Shown: piece after piece, positions 55,928 through 63,440 of the stretch
How the letters are laid out: every line of letters begins with the position of its first letter
Position numbering within the stretch: the first letter of the stretch is position 1
Assembly (NCBI RefSeq): GCF_018595675.2
Contig: NZ_CP092333.1
Coordinates: 124,001-188,000, forward strand
DNA length: 64,000 nucleotides
From: Flavihumibacter fluvii
GTDB taxonomy: Bacteria; Bacteroidota; Bacteroidia; Chitinophagales; Chitinophagaceae
Direction: 5' to 3'
Made by a program: the position numbers and the translations under genes
The notes under the pieces: generated by a model
What the model was told of the DNA's origin: nothing
Seen by the model: the letters and a program-made list of their open reading frames with translations, nothing else
Databases searched by the model: none

Positions 55928-55971
55928 CTGTCAATTTCCGGGCTACAAATCCATTTTGGTCAAATTGACAG
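55928..55971 (-). promoter_or_regulatory. Inverted repeat in the secA leader
   Basis: CTGTCAATTT (55928-55937) and AAATTGACAG (55962-55971) are perfect complements around 24 bases. A TACCTTTG -7-like element on the minus strand (55977-55984) would place transcription just upstream, so the stem would form at the 5' end of the roughly 85-base secA leader. Confidence 0.45.
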
Positions 55972-55998
55972 GGATGCAAAGGTAAGGAAAAGCCGGGC

Positions 55999-56029
55999 TT
56001 TGGAATTCCCCGGCATTCATTTACCTTTG
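55999..56029 (+). promoter_or_regulatory. Promoter of atpG
   Basis: TTTG (55999-56002), exactly 19 bases, then TACCTTTG (56022-56029): a complete match to the Bacteroidota promoter form TTTG-N19-TAnnTTTG. The atpG ATG is at 56052, giving a leader of about 15 bases. Confidence 0.7.
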
Positions 56030-56051
56030 CGCCAAATTTCTACACTACATT

Positions 56052-56933
56052 ATGTCAGGAGCATTGAAAGAGGTCCGTAACCGGATCAAATCCGTTCAAA
56101 GTACCCAGCAAATTACGAAGGCCATGAAAATGGTGAGTGCCGCTAAACTGCGCCGCGCGCAGGATGCCATCATCCAGATGCGTCCTTATGCCAATAAGCT
56201 GCAGGAAATGCTGAGCAATATTGTTAGTAATGCCGATGGTGAACTGGGCGGGGCCCTGGCCACTGAAAGGCCTGTGGAAAATGTACTGCTGATCGTGATC
56301 ACCAGCGACCGCGGACTGGCAGGTGCCTATAATGCGAACATCATTAAGGCTGCCAAAGCGGCAATTAATGAACATTACAGCAGCCAGTTTGCAAAGGGCA
56401 GGGTAACCATCTGGAATATTGGTAAAAAAGGGTACGAGTCCTTTTTAAAAGGCAATTACAGGGCCGATGCCACCTTCAAGGATATTTTCCTGAACCTGAC
56501 ATTTGAGAATGTCCAGGCCTGCGCCCAGGCTGCGGTTAAAGCCTTCCAGGAGAACCAGTTTGATGTGGTTGAAGTGGTGTATAGTGAGTTCAAGAATGCG
56601 GCCACCCAGCGTTTTGCAGTAGAGCGCTTCCTGCCTATCCCAAAGGTGAAGCCCGGTCCAAATACCAAGAAAAGTGATTTTATTTTCGAGCCCAATAAGG
56701 AAGAATTGATTGCGGAACTGATGCCGAAGATCCTGAATACCCAATTGTACAAAGCCGTACTGGATGCGAATGCCTCAGAGCACGGTGCCCGTATGACGGC
56801 CATGGATAAGGCTTCTGAGAATGCCAATGAATTGCTGCGTTCACTGAAGATCAGCTACAATCGTGCCCGCCAGGCGGCCATTACCACGGAACTTACGGAG
56901 ATTGTGAGTGGCGCTGCGGCATTGCAGGGGTGA
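56052..56933 (+). CDS. atpG: ATP synthase gamma subunit
   Basis: A 293-residue central-stalk subunit of F-type ATP synthase. The N-terminal KEVRNRIKSVQSTQQITKAMKMVSAAKL and the C-terminal MTAMDKASENANELLRSLKISYNRARQAAITTELTEIVSGAAAL are diagnostic. Its length is normal. No other ATP synthase gene lies beside it: on one side is secA and on the other an unknown protein, so it is separated from atpA and the rest. It has its own perfect promoter and a terminator at 57008-57040, so it looks monocistronic. Confidence 0.97.
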   Translation: MSGALKEVRNRIKSVQSTQQITKAMKMVSAAKLRRAQDAIIQMRPYANKLQEMLSNIVSNADGELGGALATERPVENVLLIVITSDRGLAGAYNANIIKAAKAAINEHYSSQFAKGRVTIWNIGKKGYESFLKGNYRADATFKDIFLNLTFENVQACAQAAVKAFQENQFDVVEVVYSEFKNAATQRFAVERFLPIPKVKPGPNTKKSDFIFEPNKEELIAELMPKILNTQLYKAVLDANASEHGARMTAMDKASENANELLRSLKISYNRARQAAITTELTEIVSGAAALQG

Positions 56934-56936
56934 GGG

Positions 56937-56985
56937 GGTAAACGGTAAACGGTGAACGGTGAACGGTAAACGGTGAACGGTGAAC
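56937..56985. repeat. Heptamer tandem repeat array downstream of atpG
   Basis: Seven consecutive 7-base units of GGTAAAC or GGTGAAC (order: A A G G A G G at the fourth base), starting 3 bases after the atpG stop. The same unit recurs at 44125-44215 and 57788-57815. Confidence 0.9.
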
Positions 56986-57007
56986 GGGGGATCTTATTAA
57001 TGATAGT

Positions 57008-57040
57008 AAAGCTACTGGTAAAAAACGGTAGCTTTTTTTT
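57008..57040 (+). terminator. Terminator of atpG
   Basis: AAAGCTAC (57008-57015) and GTAGCTTT (57028-57035), 12-base loop, followed by a run of Ts to 57040. It lies just past the heptamer array. Confidence 0.85.
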
Positions 57041-57153
57041 GCACCATATACAGCGATGGCTATAGGATGCTGCTGTCATATTGCTGTGAATAACGGCAAG
57101 AAAACGGCAAACGAAGGCCAAATAATATTTCTTATATTTAGGAAAACCATCCT

Positions 57154-57729
57154 ATGGCAAGGAATATTAATAATATCCTCATCAACCAAACCAGCGGAAA
57201 GATCGGCAAGCAGGTTGTCATGAAATCGCATAAAGGGGGAACGATCGTTACCCAGTACCCCGATCGCAGTAAAGTTGAACTATCCCTCCTGCAGCGAAAA
57301 AGCAATGGATTTTTCCGCCAGGCTGTTGCCTACGCACAGGAACTTATCAGTGATCCCATCCGCAAAGCGGAACTTGAAAAAAAGCTGAAATCCCGCAAAA
57401 AGACGGCCCACCAGGACCCTTACCATGCTGCTATTCAGGAGTTTATGTTAGCAAATGCCCGCCCCACACCAATGGCTGAAGCGGTGGAAATGATGCAACT
57501 CTACCAGCAGGCATTTCCATTGTCCGGGCGTCAGGCAATGGGAATTAAATACCTGGCTTTGGGCGAACTGCTTAGCAATGCTGCTTACCAGAACATCAAT
57601 AAAGTATCGAAGGCAACCGCCACCCGCGATCTGCAGGATTTGGTCAGCAGGGGGATCATTGCGCTCACCGGTAAAGGCGCCGGTGCAAAATATATACTGG
57701 TTCCGCTGCAAACAGATCCCCGCCCATAA
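57154..57729 (+). CDS. Bacteroidota small-domain protein fused to a Fic-type C-terminal winged helix
   Basis: 191 residues in two parts. Residues about 1-95 (INQTSGKIGKQVVMKSHKGG, IVTQYPDRSKVELSLLQR, FFRQAVAYAQELISDPIRKA) resemble a small family of unknown function found in Bacteroidota, usually as a stand-alone protein. Residues about 125-188 (RQAMGIKYLALGELLSNAAYQNI, VSKATATRDLQDLVSRGIIALTGKGAGAKYIL) match the winged helix that ends many Fic proteins, but the Fic catalytic motif HxFx(D/E)GNG is absent. A DNA-binding role is plausible. It is followed by 21-base tandem repeats that begin in its stop codon. Confidence 0.78.
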   Translation: MARNINNILINQTSGKIGKQVVMKSHKGGTIVTQYPDRSKVELSLLQRKSNGFFRQAVAYAQELISDPIRKAELEKKLKSRKKTAHQDPYHAAIQEFMLANARPTPMAEAVEMMQLYQQAFPLSGRQAMGIKYLALGELLSNAAYQNINKVSKATATRDLQDLVSRGIIALTGKGAGAKYILVPLQTDPRP

Positions 57730-57788
57730 TTGGCTCATTCTCCAAAATAAATGGCTCATTCCCGCCTATAATTGGCTCACCATCCCCG
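57726..57788. repeat. Three 21-base tandem repeats containing TGGCTCA
   Basis: ATAAT-TGGCTCA (or ATAAA-TGGCTCA) occurs at 57726, 57747 and 57768, exactly 21 bases apart, with less conserved tails of 9 bases. The first copy includes the TAA stop of the preceding gene. They abut a heptamer array and a DnaA-box pair. Confidence 0.8.
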
Positions 57789-57815
57789 TTTACCGTTCCC
57801 TGTTCACCGTTTACC
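57788..57815. repeat. Third heptamer repeat array, upstream of scpB
   Basis: Four 7-base units GTTTACC, GTTCCCT, GTTCACC, GTTTACC (the complement of GGTAAAC/GGTGAAC), the second being degenerate. It directly follows the 21-base repeats. Confidence 0.8.
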
Positions 57816-57819
57816 TCCC

Positions 57820-57838
57820 TTATCCACATTGTGGACAA
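57820..57838. promoter_or_regulatory. Inverted pair of DnaA-box-like sites upstream of scpB
   Basis: TTATCCACA (57820-57828) is an exact DnaA box; one base later TGTGGACAA (57830-57838) is an inverted TTGTCCACA, one base from the consensus. Together TCCACA-T-TGTGGA is a perfect palindrome. It lies 76 bases before the scpB ATG. Whether DnaA binds here is not shown. Confidence 0.5.
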
Positions 57839-57913
57839 CTCCATTTCCCTTTTTAACCATTTTGGACAAGCTTGCGGCATGTTGCTTGCTGCAATACCTA
57901 CAAAAGAAATACC

Positions 57914-58750
57914 ATGGATATCGGACATATCATCCCGCATATAGAAGCCCTGATCTTCGCCTCTGAAAAGCCTCTCGGGGCCCTGGAACTGACCGACCTG
58001 ATCAACCAGGCCTTCGGTTTCATGGAAGACAAGATCACCCTGGAACAGGTGGAATCGGGAATTGAAGGGATCGTGGAGAAATACCAGGCCGAATTCTATC
58101 CCTTTGAACTTCGCTTCAGCGGTGGCGGCTGGCAATTCCTGACCAAAAAGGATTTCCACAAAACGGTAGCCCAGCTGAATGGCGATAAATTCCTGAAACG
58201 CCTCAGCGGCGCTGCCATGGAAACCCTCGCCATCATTGCCTATAAACAACCGATCACAAAATCGGAGATCGAATCCATCCGTGGCGTGAGCGCGGACTAT
58301 AGTATCCAGAAACTGCTCGAAAAAGAACTGATCGTCATCAGTGGCCGGAATGAAGACATGCCCGGTAAACCGCTGGTATATGTCACCTCCCGCTCCTTCA
58401 TGGATTATTTCGGACTGAATGGCCCGGAAGACCTGCCACGCATCCGTGAAGTCCTTGCTGAGCAGGCTGTTGAACCCACCCAGATGGGCAACCAGCAGAT
58501 CCATGTCGCTAACGGCGATGACCAGTCTGTATCAGATACCCTGTTGATGGTAGACCCGAACTCTGTATTGCTGGTTAATGAAACCGGGGAATTACTGGAG
58601 GCCAGTTATTCAGAAGAAGAATTCACTGCAGAAATAGAACTGGAGGCTGGTGATGCTCCGGAGATACAGGACCAAACACCTGAAAATGAGCCCGGCCAGG
58701 ATGACGGGACCGGTGAATCCGGTTCTGATGATGATGAGCTGAACAACTAG
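57914..58750 (+). CDS. scpB: Segregation and condensation protein B, with acidic C-terminal extension
   Basis: About 278 residues. The kleisin-partner protein ScpB joins ScpA and SMC in chromosome compaction. Visible are the two winged helices (HIEALIFASEKPLGALELTDLI; then ETLAIIAYKQPITKSEIESIRGVSADYSIQKLLEKELI and GKPLVYVTSRSFMDYFGL). The frame opens at 57872, but MDIGHIIPHIEALIF at 57914 fits homologous starts. The last 75 residues or so are rich in Glu and Asp and form an acidic tail beyond the usual size of about 190-200. The upstream region holds three kinds of repeat and a DnaA-box pair. Confidence 0.95.
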   Translation: MDIGHIIPHIEALIFASEKPLGALELTDLINQAFGFMEDKITLEQVESGIEGIVEKYQAEFYPFELRFSGGGWQFLTKKDFHKTVAQLNGDKFLKRLSGAAMETLAIIAYKQPITKSEIESIRGVSADYSIQKLLEKELIVISGRNEDMPGKPLVYVTSRSFMDYFGLNGPEDLPRIREVLAEQAVEPTQMGNQQIHVANGDDQSVSDTLLMVDPNSVLLVNETGELLEASYSEEEFTAEIELEAGDAPEIQDQTPENEPGQDDGTGESGSDDDELNN

Positions 58751-58823
58751 TATTTGCGCAGAAAGGAGCGGATAATCGCCTGAGGCGGTGTATATTCGCC
58801 CCATTTTGCAAGCAAATACGATT

Positions 58824-60035
58824 ATGTCTTATCTATCAAACGAGGTTCTGGCACAACTCGCACAGGAATATGGTACACCGCTATACGTGTACAATGCTAA
58901 CCAGATCAGCGACCAGTACCATAAACTGAAGTCCGCTTTTGCCAACTGTAATGCCCGCTTTTTTTATGCCTGTAAGGCACTGAGCAATATCAATATTCTA
59001 AAGTATGTGGAGTCTTTAGGCGCATCACTGGATTGCGTCAGTATCAATGAAGTGAAACTTGGCCTCAAAGCCGGATTTACCCCCGACCGGATCCTGTTCA
59101 CGCCCAATTGCGTGGATTTTGCCGAAGTGGATGAAGGCAAGCAACTTGGCGTGAACCTCAACATCGATAATATTTCCATCCTGGAACAATTCGGCACAAA
59201 ATACGGCGGATCTTATCCTATTTGCATCCGGTTCAATCCGCATATCATGGGCGGTGGCAATTACAAAATATCTACCGGTCATATCGATAGCAAATTCGGG
59301 ATTTCCATTCACCAGATGCGCCATATTGAAAGGGTGGTGAAATCAACCGGATTACATGTTGCCGGCGTCCATATGCACACCGGCAGCGATATTAAGGATG
59401 TGAATGTATTCCTGCAGGGACTGGAAGTCATGTTTGAACTGGCAACACATTTTCCTGACCTCGAATTCATCGACCTGGGCAGCGGATTTAAAGTGCCTTA
59501 CCAGGAGGGCGATGTGGCCACTGATATCAACCTGCTTGGGGTAAAGGTGACCGAAGCCTTCAGGAACTTCGAAAAGGAAACCGGCAAACAGATCCAGGTC
59601 TGGTTTGAACCCGGAAAATTTCTCGTAAGCGAATCAGGTTATTTTGTGGTGAAGGCCAATGTGATCAAGCAAACTACTGCCACGGTCTTCGTGGGCGTGA
59701 ACAGCGGATTCAATCACCTCATCAGGCCAATGTTTTATGATGCCTACCATCGTATCAGCAATATCACCAACCCGAATGGCAGTGAAAGGATCTATACCGT
59801 TGTTGGGAATATCTGCGAGACAGACACATTTGCCTGGGACCGCACCCTGAATGAAGTGCGTGAAGGGGATTTCCTGGTTTTCTACAATGCCGGTGCCTAT
59901 GGGTTTGAAATGTCCTCCAATTTTAATTCCAGGCTCAAACCTGCTGAAGTAATGCTGATCGACGGCAAAGCCCACCTCATCCGCAAAGCTGATGTATTCG
60001 AAGACTTGCTGAAAAACCAGGTTGAAGTATTGTAA
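58824..60035 (+). CDS. lysA: Diaminopimelate decarboxylase
   Basis: A 403-residue PLP enzyme that makes lysine from meso-diaminopimelate. The PLP lysine is in RFFYACKALSN, followed by SLGASLDCVSINEVKLGLKAG, the HMHTGSDI histidine region, a glycine-rich phosphate-binding part (DLGSGFKVPY), VWFEPGKFLVSESGY and the C-terminal NICETDTF cysteine and AGAYGFEMSSNFNS. The frame opens at 58788, but ATG at 58824 (MSYLSNEVLAQLAQEYGTPLY) is the fitting start. A terminator follows at 60057. Confidence 0.95.
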   Translation: MSYLSNEVLAQLAQEYGTPLYVYNANQISDQYHKLKSAFANCNARFFYACKALSNINILKYVESLGASLDCVSINEVKLGLKAGFTPDRILFTPNCVDFAEVDEGKQLGVNLNIDNISILEQFGTKYGGSYPICIRFNPHIMGGGNYKISTGHIDSKFGISIHQMRHIERVVKSTGLHVAGVHMHTGSDIKDVNVFLQGLEVMFELATHFPDLEFIDLGSGFKVPYQEGDVATDINLLGVKVTEAFRNFEKETGKQIQVWFEPGKFLVSESGYFVVKANVIKQTTATVFVGVNSGFNHLIRPMFYDAYHRISNITNPNGSERIYTVVGNICETDTFAWDRTLNEVREGDFLVFYNAGAYGFEMSSNFNSRLKPAEVMLIDGKAHLIRKADVFEDLLKNQVEVL

Positions 60036-60056
60036 CTAACAAAGACCAATAAACGA

Positions 60057-60092
60057 AAATTCCCGGCAACTTACCTGCCGGGAATTTTTTTT
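60057..60092 (+). terminator. Terminator of lysA
   Basis: Perfect 12-base stem AAATTCCCGGCA (60057-60068) and TGCCGGGAATTT (60076-60087), 7-base loop, followed by Ts to 60092. The remaining 95 bases to the next gene show nothing further of note. Confidence 0.9.
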
Positions 60093-60187
60093 GCCCCACT
60101 GCAATCCGGAATCATCCATACTCCGTACCTACTGGTAATGAAACCATCATTTAAAAATCTGTTCCATTAACCATTAAACTATTTAGT

Positions 60188-60850
60188 ATGATGAGCAAAA
60201 CATCTGATGCGCTGTCCAGGCGCAGGTTCCTGGGCTATGCCGGTACAATGGCCGGGGTTGCAGCTTTTGCCGCATCCTGTAAAAAAAATGATGACCCAAT
60301 GCCCGATTATGGTGTTGATCTTGGCAGCGGGGATATTGGTATCCTGAATTATGCATTTGCGCTGGAACAATTGGAGGCTGCTTTCTACATGCAGGTGGCA
60401 ATGACGCCCTTCAGTGGCATCACACCTGCAGAGAATGCATTGCTGACCGATATCCGCGACCATGAGATCGCCCACCGTGAATTTTTTAAAACAGCACTCG
60501 GTGCAAACGCCATCACTACACTGGAATTTAATTTCAGTGCGATTAATTTCAGCAGTCGCGATAGTGTTCTCGCAACAGCAAAAGCTTTTGAAGACCTTGG
60601 TGTATCTGCGTATAATGGTGCCGGTAAGTTGATCGCCAATCCCGATTACCTCACGCTCGCCGGTAAGATTGTTTCCGTTGAAGCCCGGCATGCTGCTTAC
60701 ATCCGGGACCTCATCAGTAATGGCAGTTTCGCTGATAATTCGGTCATTGATGCGAATGGACTTGATACCAGCAGGATGCCGGCCGAAGTGTTATCCGCAG
60801 CTTCTGCCTATATCAGGACAAAAATCAATGGCAGCAGGCTGCCCCAATAA
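60188..60850 (+). CDS. Tat-type ferritin-like domain protein (putative lipoprotein), first of a pair
   Basis: 220 residues. The N-terminus (DALSRRRFLGYAG, then AAFAASCKK) combines a twin-arginine motif SRRRFL with a cysteine after a signal-like run, so it may be a Tat-exported lipoprotein. The body is a ferritin-like four-helix bundle: LEQLEAAFYM, HEIAHREFF (E-x2-H) and VEARHAAYIRDL (E-x2-H) supply diiron-type ligands, as in desiccation-related and Dps-like proteins of Bacteroidota. Its start lies 153 bases after lysA. The function is unknown; metal binding or stress is likely from the ligands. Confidence 0.85.
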   Translation: MMSKTSDALSRRRFLGYAGTMAGVAAFAASCKKNDDPMPDYGVDLGSGDIGILNYAFALEQLEAAFYMQVAMTPFSGITPAENALLTDIRDHEIAHREFFKTALGANAITTLEFNFSAINFSSRDSVLATAKAFEDLGVSAYNGAGKLIANPDYLTLAGKIVSVEARHAAYIRDLISNGSFADNSVIDANGLDTSRMPAEVLSAASAYIRTKINGSRLPQ

Positions 60851-60872
60851 TCATCACATTAAATCAAACACT

Positions 60873-61703
60873 ATGCAATTCAATAATATTATTAAAGAGA
60901 TCGCAGCAACCGATCCTGAGTTTCCTGGGCGTGTACATTCGCGTCGTTCAGCCATGCGTGAATTTGCCGGCCTGGGTGCGCGCATTTCATTGGCTGCAAT
61001 GCCTTTGTTCATCGGATCGGTGTTCAAAAAAGCATACGCGCAACCATCGATGGGCCCTGTCCTGGAGATCCTTAATTATGCGCTTACGCTGGAGTACCTG
61101 GAGTCAGAGTTTTATGCAACCGCTATCACCAAAGGCACTGCATTAATTCCAGCCGGACCAGCGACCAATGCCATTCAGACCATCAGCAACCATGAAGCTG
61201 CCCATGTCAGCTTTTTAAAGATGGCCATCACCGCTTCTGGTGGCGTACCGGTATCAAAACCAAATTTTGACTTTACCGCGAAAGGCACATTTGGGGATGT
61301 GTTCACCAACTATGCCACCTTCCTGGCTGTAGCGCAGACATTTGAAGACACCGGTGTCCGCGCTTATAAAGGAAGGGCCGCAGAATTAGTGAAAGGGGGT
61401 GACCTGCTGACTGCTGCTTTGAATATACATTCTGTGGAAGCGCGGCACGCTGCACATATCCGCCAGATGCGGAAGAACAATGGATTTGGTGATGTGAAAC
61501 CATGGATTACAGGAAAGGATTCCGGCATTGGTTCGGTCGTGCAAGCCAGTTATGATGGTGAAGACAATACCAGCCAGGCTGGTGTGAATATCGTAAATAT
61601 CAATGGCCAGGCGATCTCTGCTGCTGCCGCCTCTGAAGCCTTCGATGAAGGGCTTTCCAAAGACCAGGTACTAGCCATCGTTTCTCCATTTTTTGTGTCC
61701 TGA
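60873..61703 (+). CDS. Tat-type ferritin-like domain protein, second of a pair
   Basis: About 276 residues from the ATG at 60873; the frame is open from 60669 but that overlaps the previous gene deeply. A twin-arginine-like motif lies in HSRRSAMREFAG, followed by a hydrophobic segment and AYAQP cleavage site. The ferritin-like ligands mirror those of the first gene: LEYLESEFYATAI, HEAAHVSFLK and VEARHAAHIRQM. It starts 22 bases after the first gene's stop, so they form an operon. The C-terminus is longer, with about 60 residues rich in N, Q, S and A. Confidence 0.87.
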   Translation: MQFNNIIKEIAATDPEFPGRVHSRRSAMREFAGLGARISLAAMPLFIGSVFKKAYAQPSMGPVLEILNYALTLEYLESEFYATAITKGTALIPAGPATNAIQTISNHEAAHVSFLKMAITASGGVPVSKPNFDFTAKGTFGDVFTNYATFLAVAQTFEDTGVRAYKGRAAELVKGGDLLTAALNIHSVEARHAAHIRQMRKNNGFGDVKPWITGKDSGIGSVVQASYDGEDNTSQAGVNIVNINGQAISAAAASEAFDEGLSKDQVLAIVSPFFVS

Positions 61704-61726
61704 GGTCGGTTCGTTTACAGGTCCAG

Positions 61727-61751
61727 CCGTGCCGGAAGGCACGGTTTTTTT
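61727..61751 (+). terminator. Terminator of the ferritin-like pair
   Basis: CCGTGCC (61727-61733) and GGCACGG (61738-61744), GGAA tetraloop, then seven Ts. It ends 23 bases after the stop at 61703. Confidence 0.9.
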
Positions 61752-61814
61752 ATGTACTATTTGCTTAACTTGAGGAGTCGCACCTTATCAATTGAATTAA
61801 TTAAAAGTAGTGTT

Positions 61815-63434
61815 ATGCCTATCAGGATGGAAGATGATCCGCAGGATCCCCAGGAACAGTATAATGATAACAGTGGTGGCCGCGGCGGTGGTGGATTTCC
61901 TGGTGGCGGTGGTGGCGGTGGTGGGTTAATTGCCTTATTGCCCTTATTGCTTTCATTATTTAAAGGGAAGCGCATTTTCCTGCTGCTGATTATTGGCGGC
62001 ATATTGTATTTCGTGATGGGCAGGGGTGGGTGCAACATGGGTAGCGGCATTAGCGAGATCGCAAAACTGGCGACCGGCGGATTCCTTGATCCCCGCCAGT
62101 TTGAAAAGGCTGAAATATATGAACCACTGGCGGATGACAATACCAAAAACCCTTTGCCTGAAATGGCCAACCTGCAAAAGTTTGCACCGGCTGTGGGTAA
62201 CCAGGGTTCCCAGGGGAGTTGTGTTGCCTGGAGTAGTGCCTATGGTGCCCGGACGATCCTTGAAGCGTCAAAAACCGGGCAGGATCCCGATGCCCTGAAA
62301 TTCAGTCCGGCTTTTTTATACAACCAGATCGGCCTCGAAGGCTGCCAGGGTTCCTATATCATCAGGGCCATGGAGTTCATGACCAAACAAGGCGCTGTTC
62401 CTTATGATGAGTTTCCCTATACCGACCAGGATTGTTCACGTGTGCCCGACCCTAACCTGATCTCCAACGCAGCGCAGTTCAGGATGAAAGGATTTAACCG
62501 CTTGTCTGCCGGCGACCGCACAGACGCCATAGACCTGCGGGCCATTAAAGAAAACCTGGCCCAGGGTGCCCCTGTAGTGATCGGGATGATGGTTGGACAA
62601 AGTTTCATGCAGGATATGATGGGTAAGGACGTTTGGATCCCGGAGCAAGGCGATCGCAGTATGATGGGCTTTGGCGGTCATGCGATGTGTGTGGTGGGGT
62701 ACGACGACCGGAAATACGGCGGGTCATTTTTATTGATGAATAGCTGGGGGCCTGAGTGGGGTGTCAATGGGTTTGCCTGGATTCGCTATGCCGATTTTAA
62801 TTATTATGTACGTGAGGCCTATGGTGTAAATCCCATGCACGAAATGGGCGCCACTGCAAGTACGCCGCTGATCGGAGAAGTCGGGCTGGTGGAAATGGTG
62901 AATACCGGTAATAAGATGGAACCCAGGGGGTATATTCCGCTGCAACTCACTGCCGGCAACCGGTTTGTAACCAGCAGCCAGGTTAAAGTGGGTACAAAAT
63001 TCAAAATGGAAGTAAAGAACAGTGCAGAATGTTATATCTATGTGTTTGGCAAGGAAACTGACGGTACCAGCTATACGCTTTTCCCATATCCCAAACAGGA
63101 TGACCCAACGAAAACAAAATATTCGCCCTTTTGCGGCATCACCGGTTACCGGCTTTTCCCGAAAGATAAAAGCATGACGCCGGACAGCATTGGTACCAAA
63201 GACATGATCGCTGTAGTGATGAGTAAAAATCCGCTGGATTGGTATTCCGTCAATACCGCCATCAGCAGGAATCCGTCTACAGACTATGCCACCAGGTTAA
63301 ATGCAGCGCTTGGGGAAAACCTGCTGAAATCAGCACAATTCAATACCACGGCAAAAGGGACCATGAGCTTTTCAGGAAATACCAGCCCCAACCAGGTAAT
63401 GGCCTGTATTGTTGAAATCGATAAATCTAAATAA
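61815..63434 (+). CDS. Membrane-anchored papain-like (C1 family) cysteine peptidase with glycine-rich linker
   Basis: About 539 residues from the ATG at 61815 (the frame opens earlier, at 61752, within the terminator). After a charged start comes a glycine-rich stretch (about residues 20-40), then one membrane helix (FLLLIIGGILYFVMG), a linker, and the peptidase domain: catalytic C136 (QGSQGSCVAWSSAYG), H289 (GGHAMCVVGYDD) and N309 (LMNSWGPEWG), with the oxyanion glutamine ahead of the cysteine. A C-terminal region of about 200 residues is beta-rich (DUF4384-type in appearance, with YTLFPYPKQDD). Likely tethered in the inner membrane with the peptidase in the periplasm. Confidence 0.9.
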   Translation: MPIRMEDDPQDPQEQYNDNSGGRGGGGFPGGGGGGGGLIALLPLLLSLFKGKRIFLLLIIGGILYFVMGRGGCNMGSGISEIAKLATGGFLDPRQFEKAEIYEPLADDNTKNPLPEMANLQKFAPAVGNQGSQGSCVAWSSAYGARTILEASKTGQDPDALKFSPAFLYNQIGLEGCQGSYIIRAMEFMTKQGAVPYDEFPYTDQDCSRVPDPNLISNAAQFRMKGFNRLSAGDRTDAIDLRAIKENLAQGAPVVIGMMVGQSFMQDMMGKDVWIPEQGDRSMMGFGGHAMCVVGYDDRKYGGSFLLMNSWGPEWGVNGFAWIRYADFNYYVREAYGVNPMHEMGATASTPLIGEVGLVEMVNTGNKMEPRGYIPLQLTAGNRFVTSSQVKVGTKFKMEVKNSAECYIYVFGKETDGTSYTLFPYPKQDDPTKTKYSPFCGITGYRLFPKDKSMTPDSIGTKDMIAVVMSKNPLDWYSVNTAISRNPSTDYATRLNAALGENLLKSAQFNTTAKGTMSFSGNTSPNQVMACIVEIDKSK

Positions 63435-63440
63435 ACCATC

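Noticed and set aside
57820-57838. Replication origin at the DnaA-box pair
   Set aside because: Only two boxes, no further cluster or clear unwinding element; kept as a candidate regulatory site only.
57665-58504. 279-residue minus-strand open frame opposite scpB
   Set aside because: Its strand lies wholly against the well-supported scpB and the end of the 57154 gene, and its sequence is the mirror of that coding frame with no motif of its own. Its repeat-like NEP segments come from the 21-base repeats.
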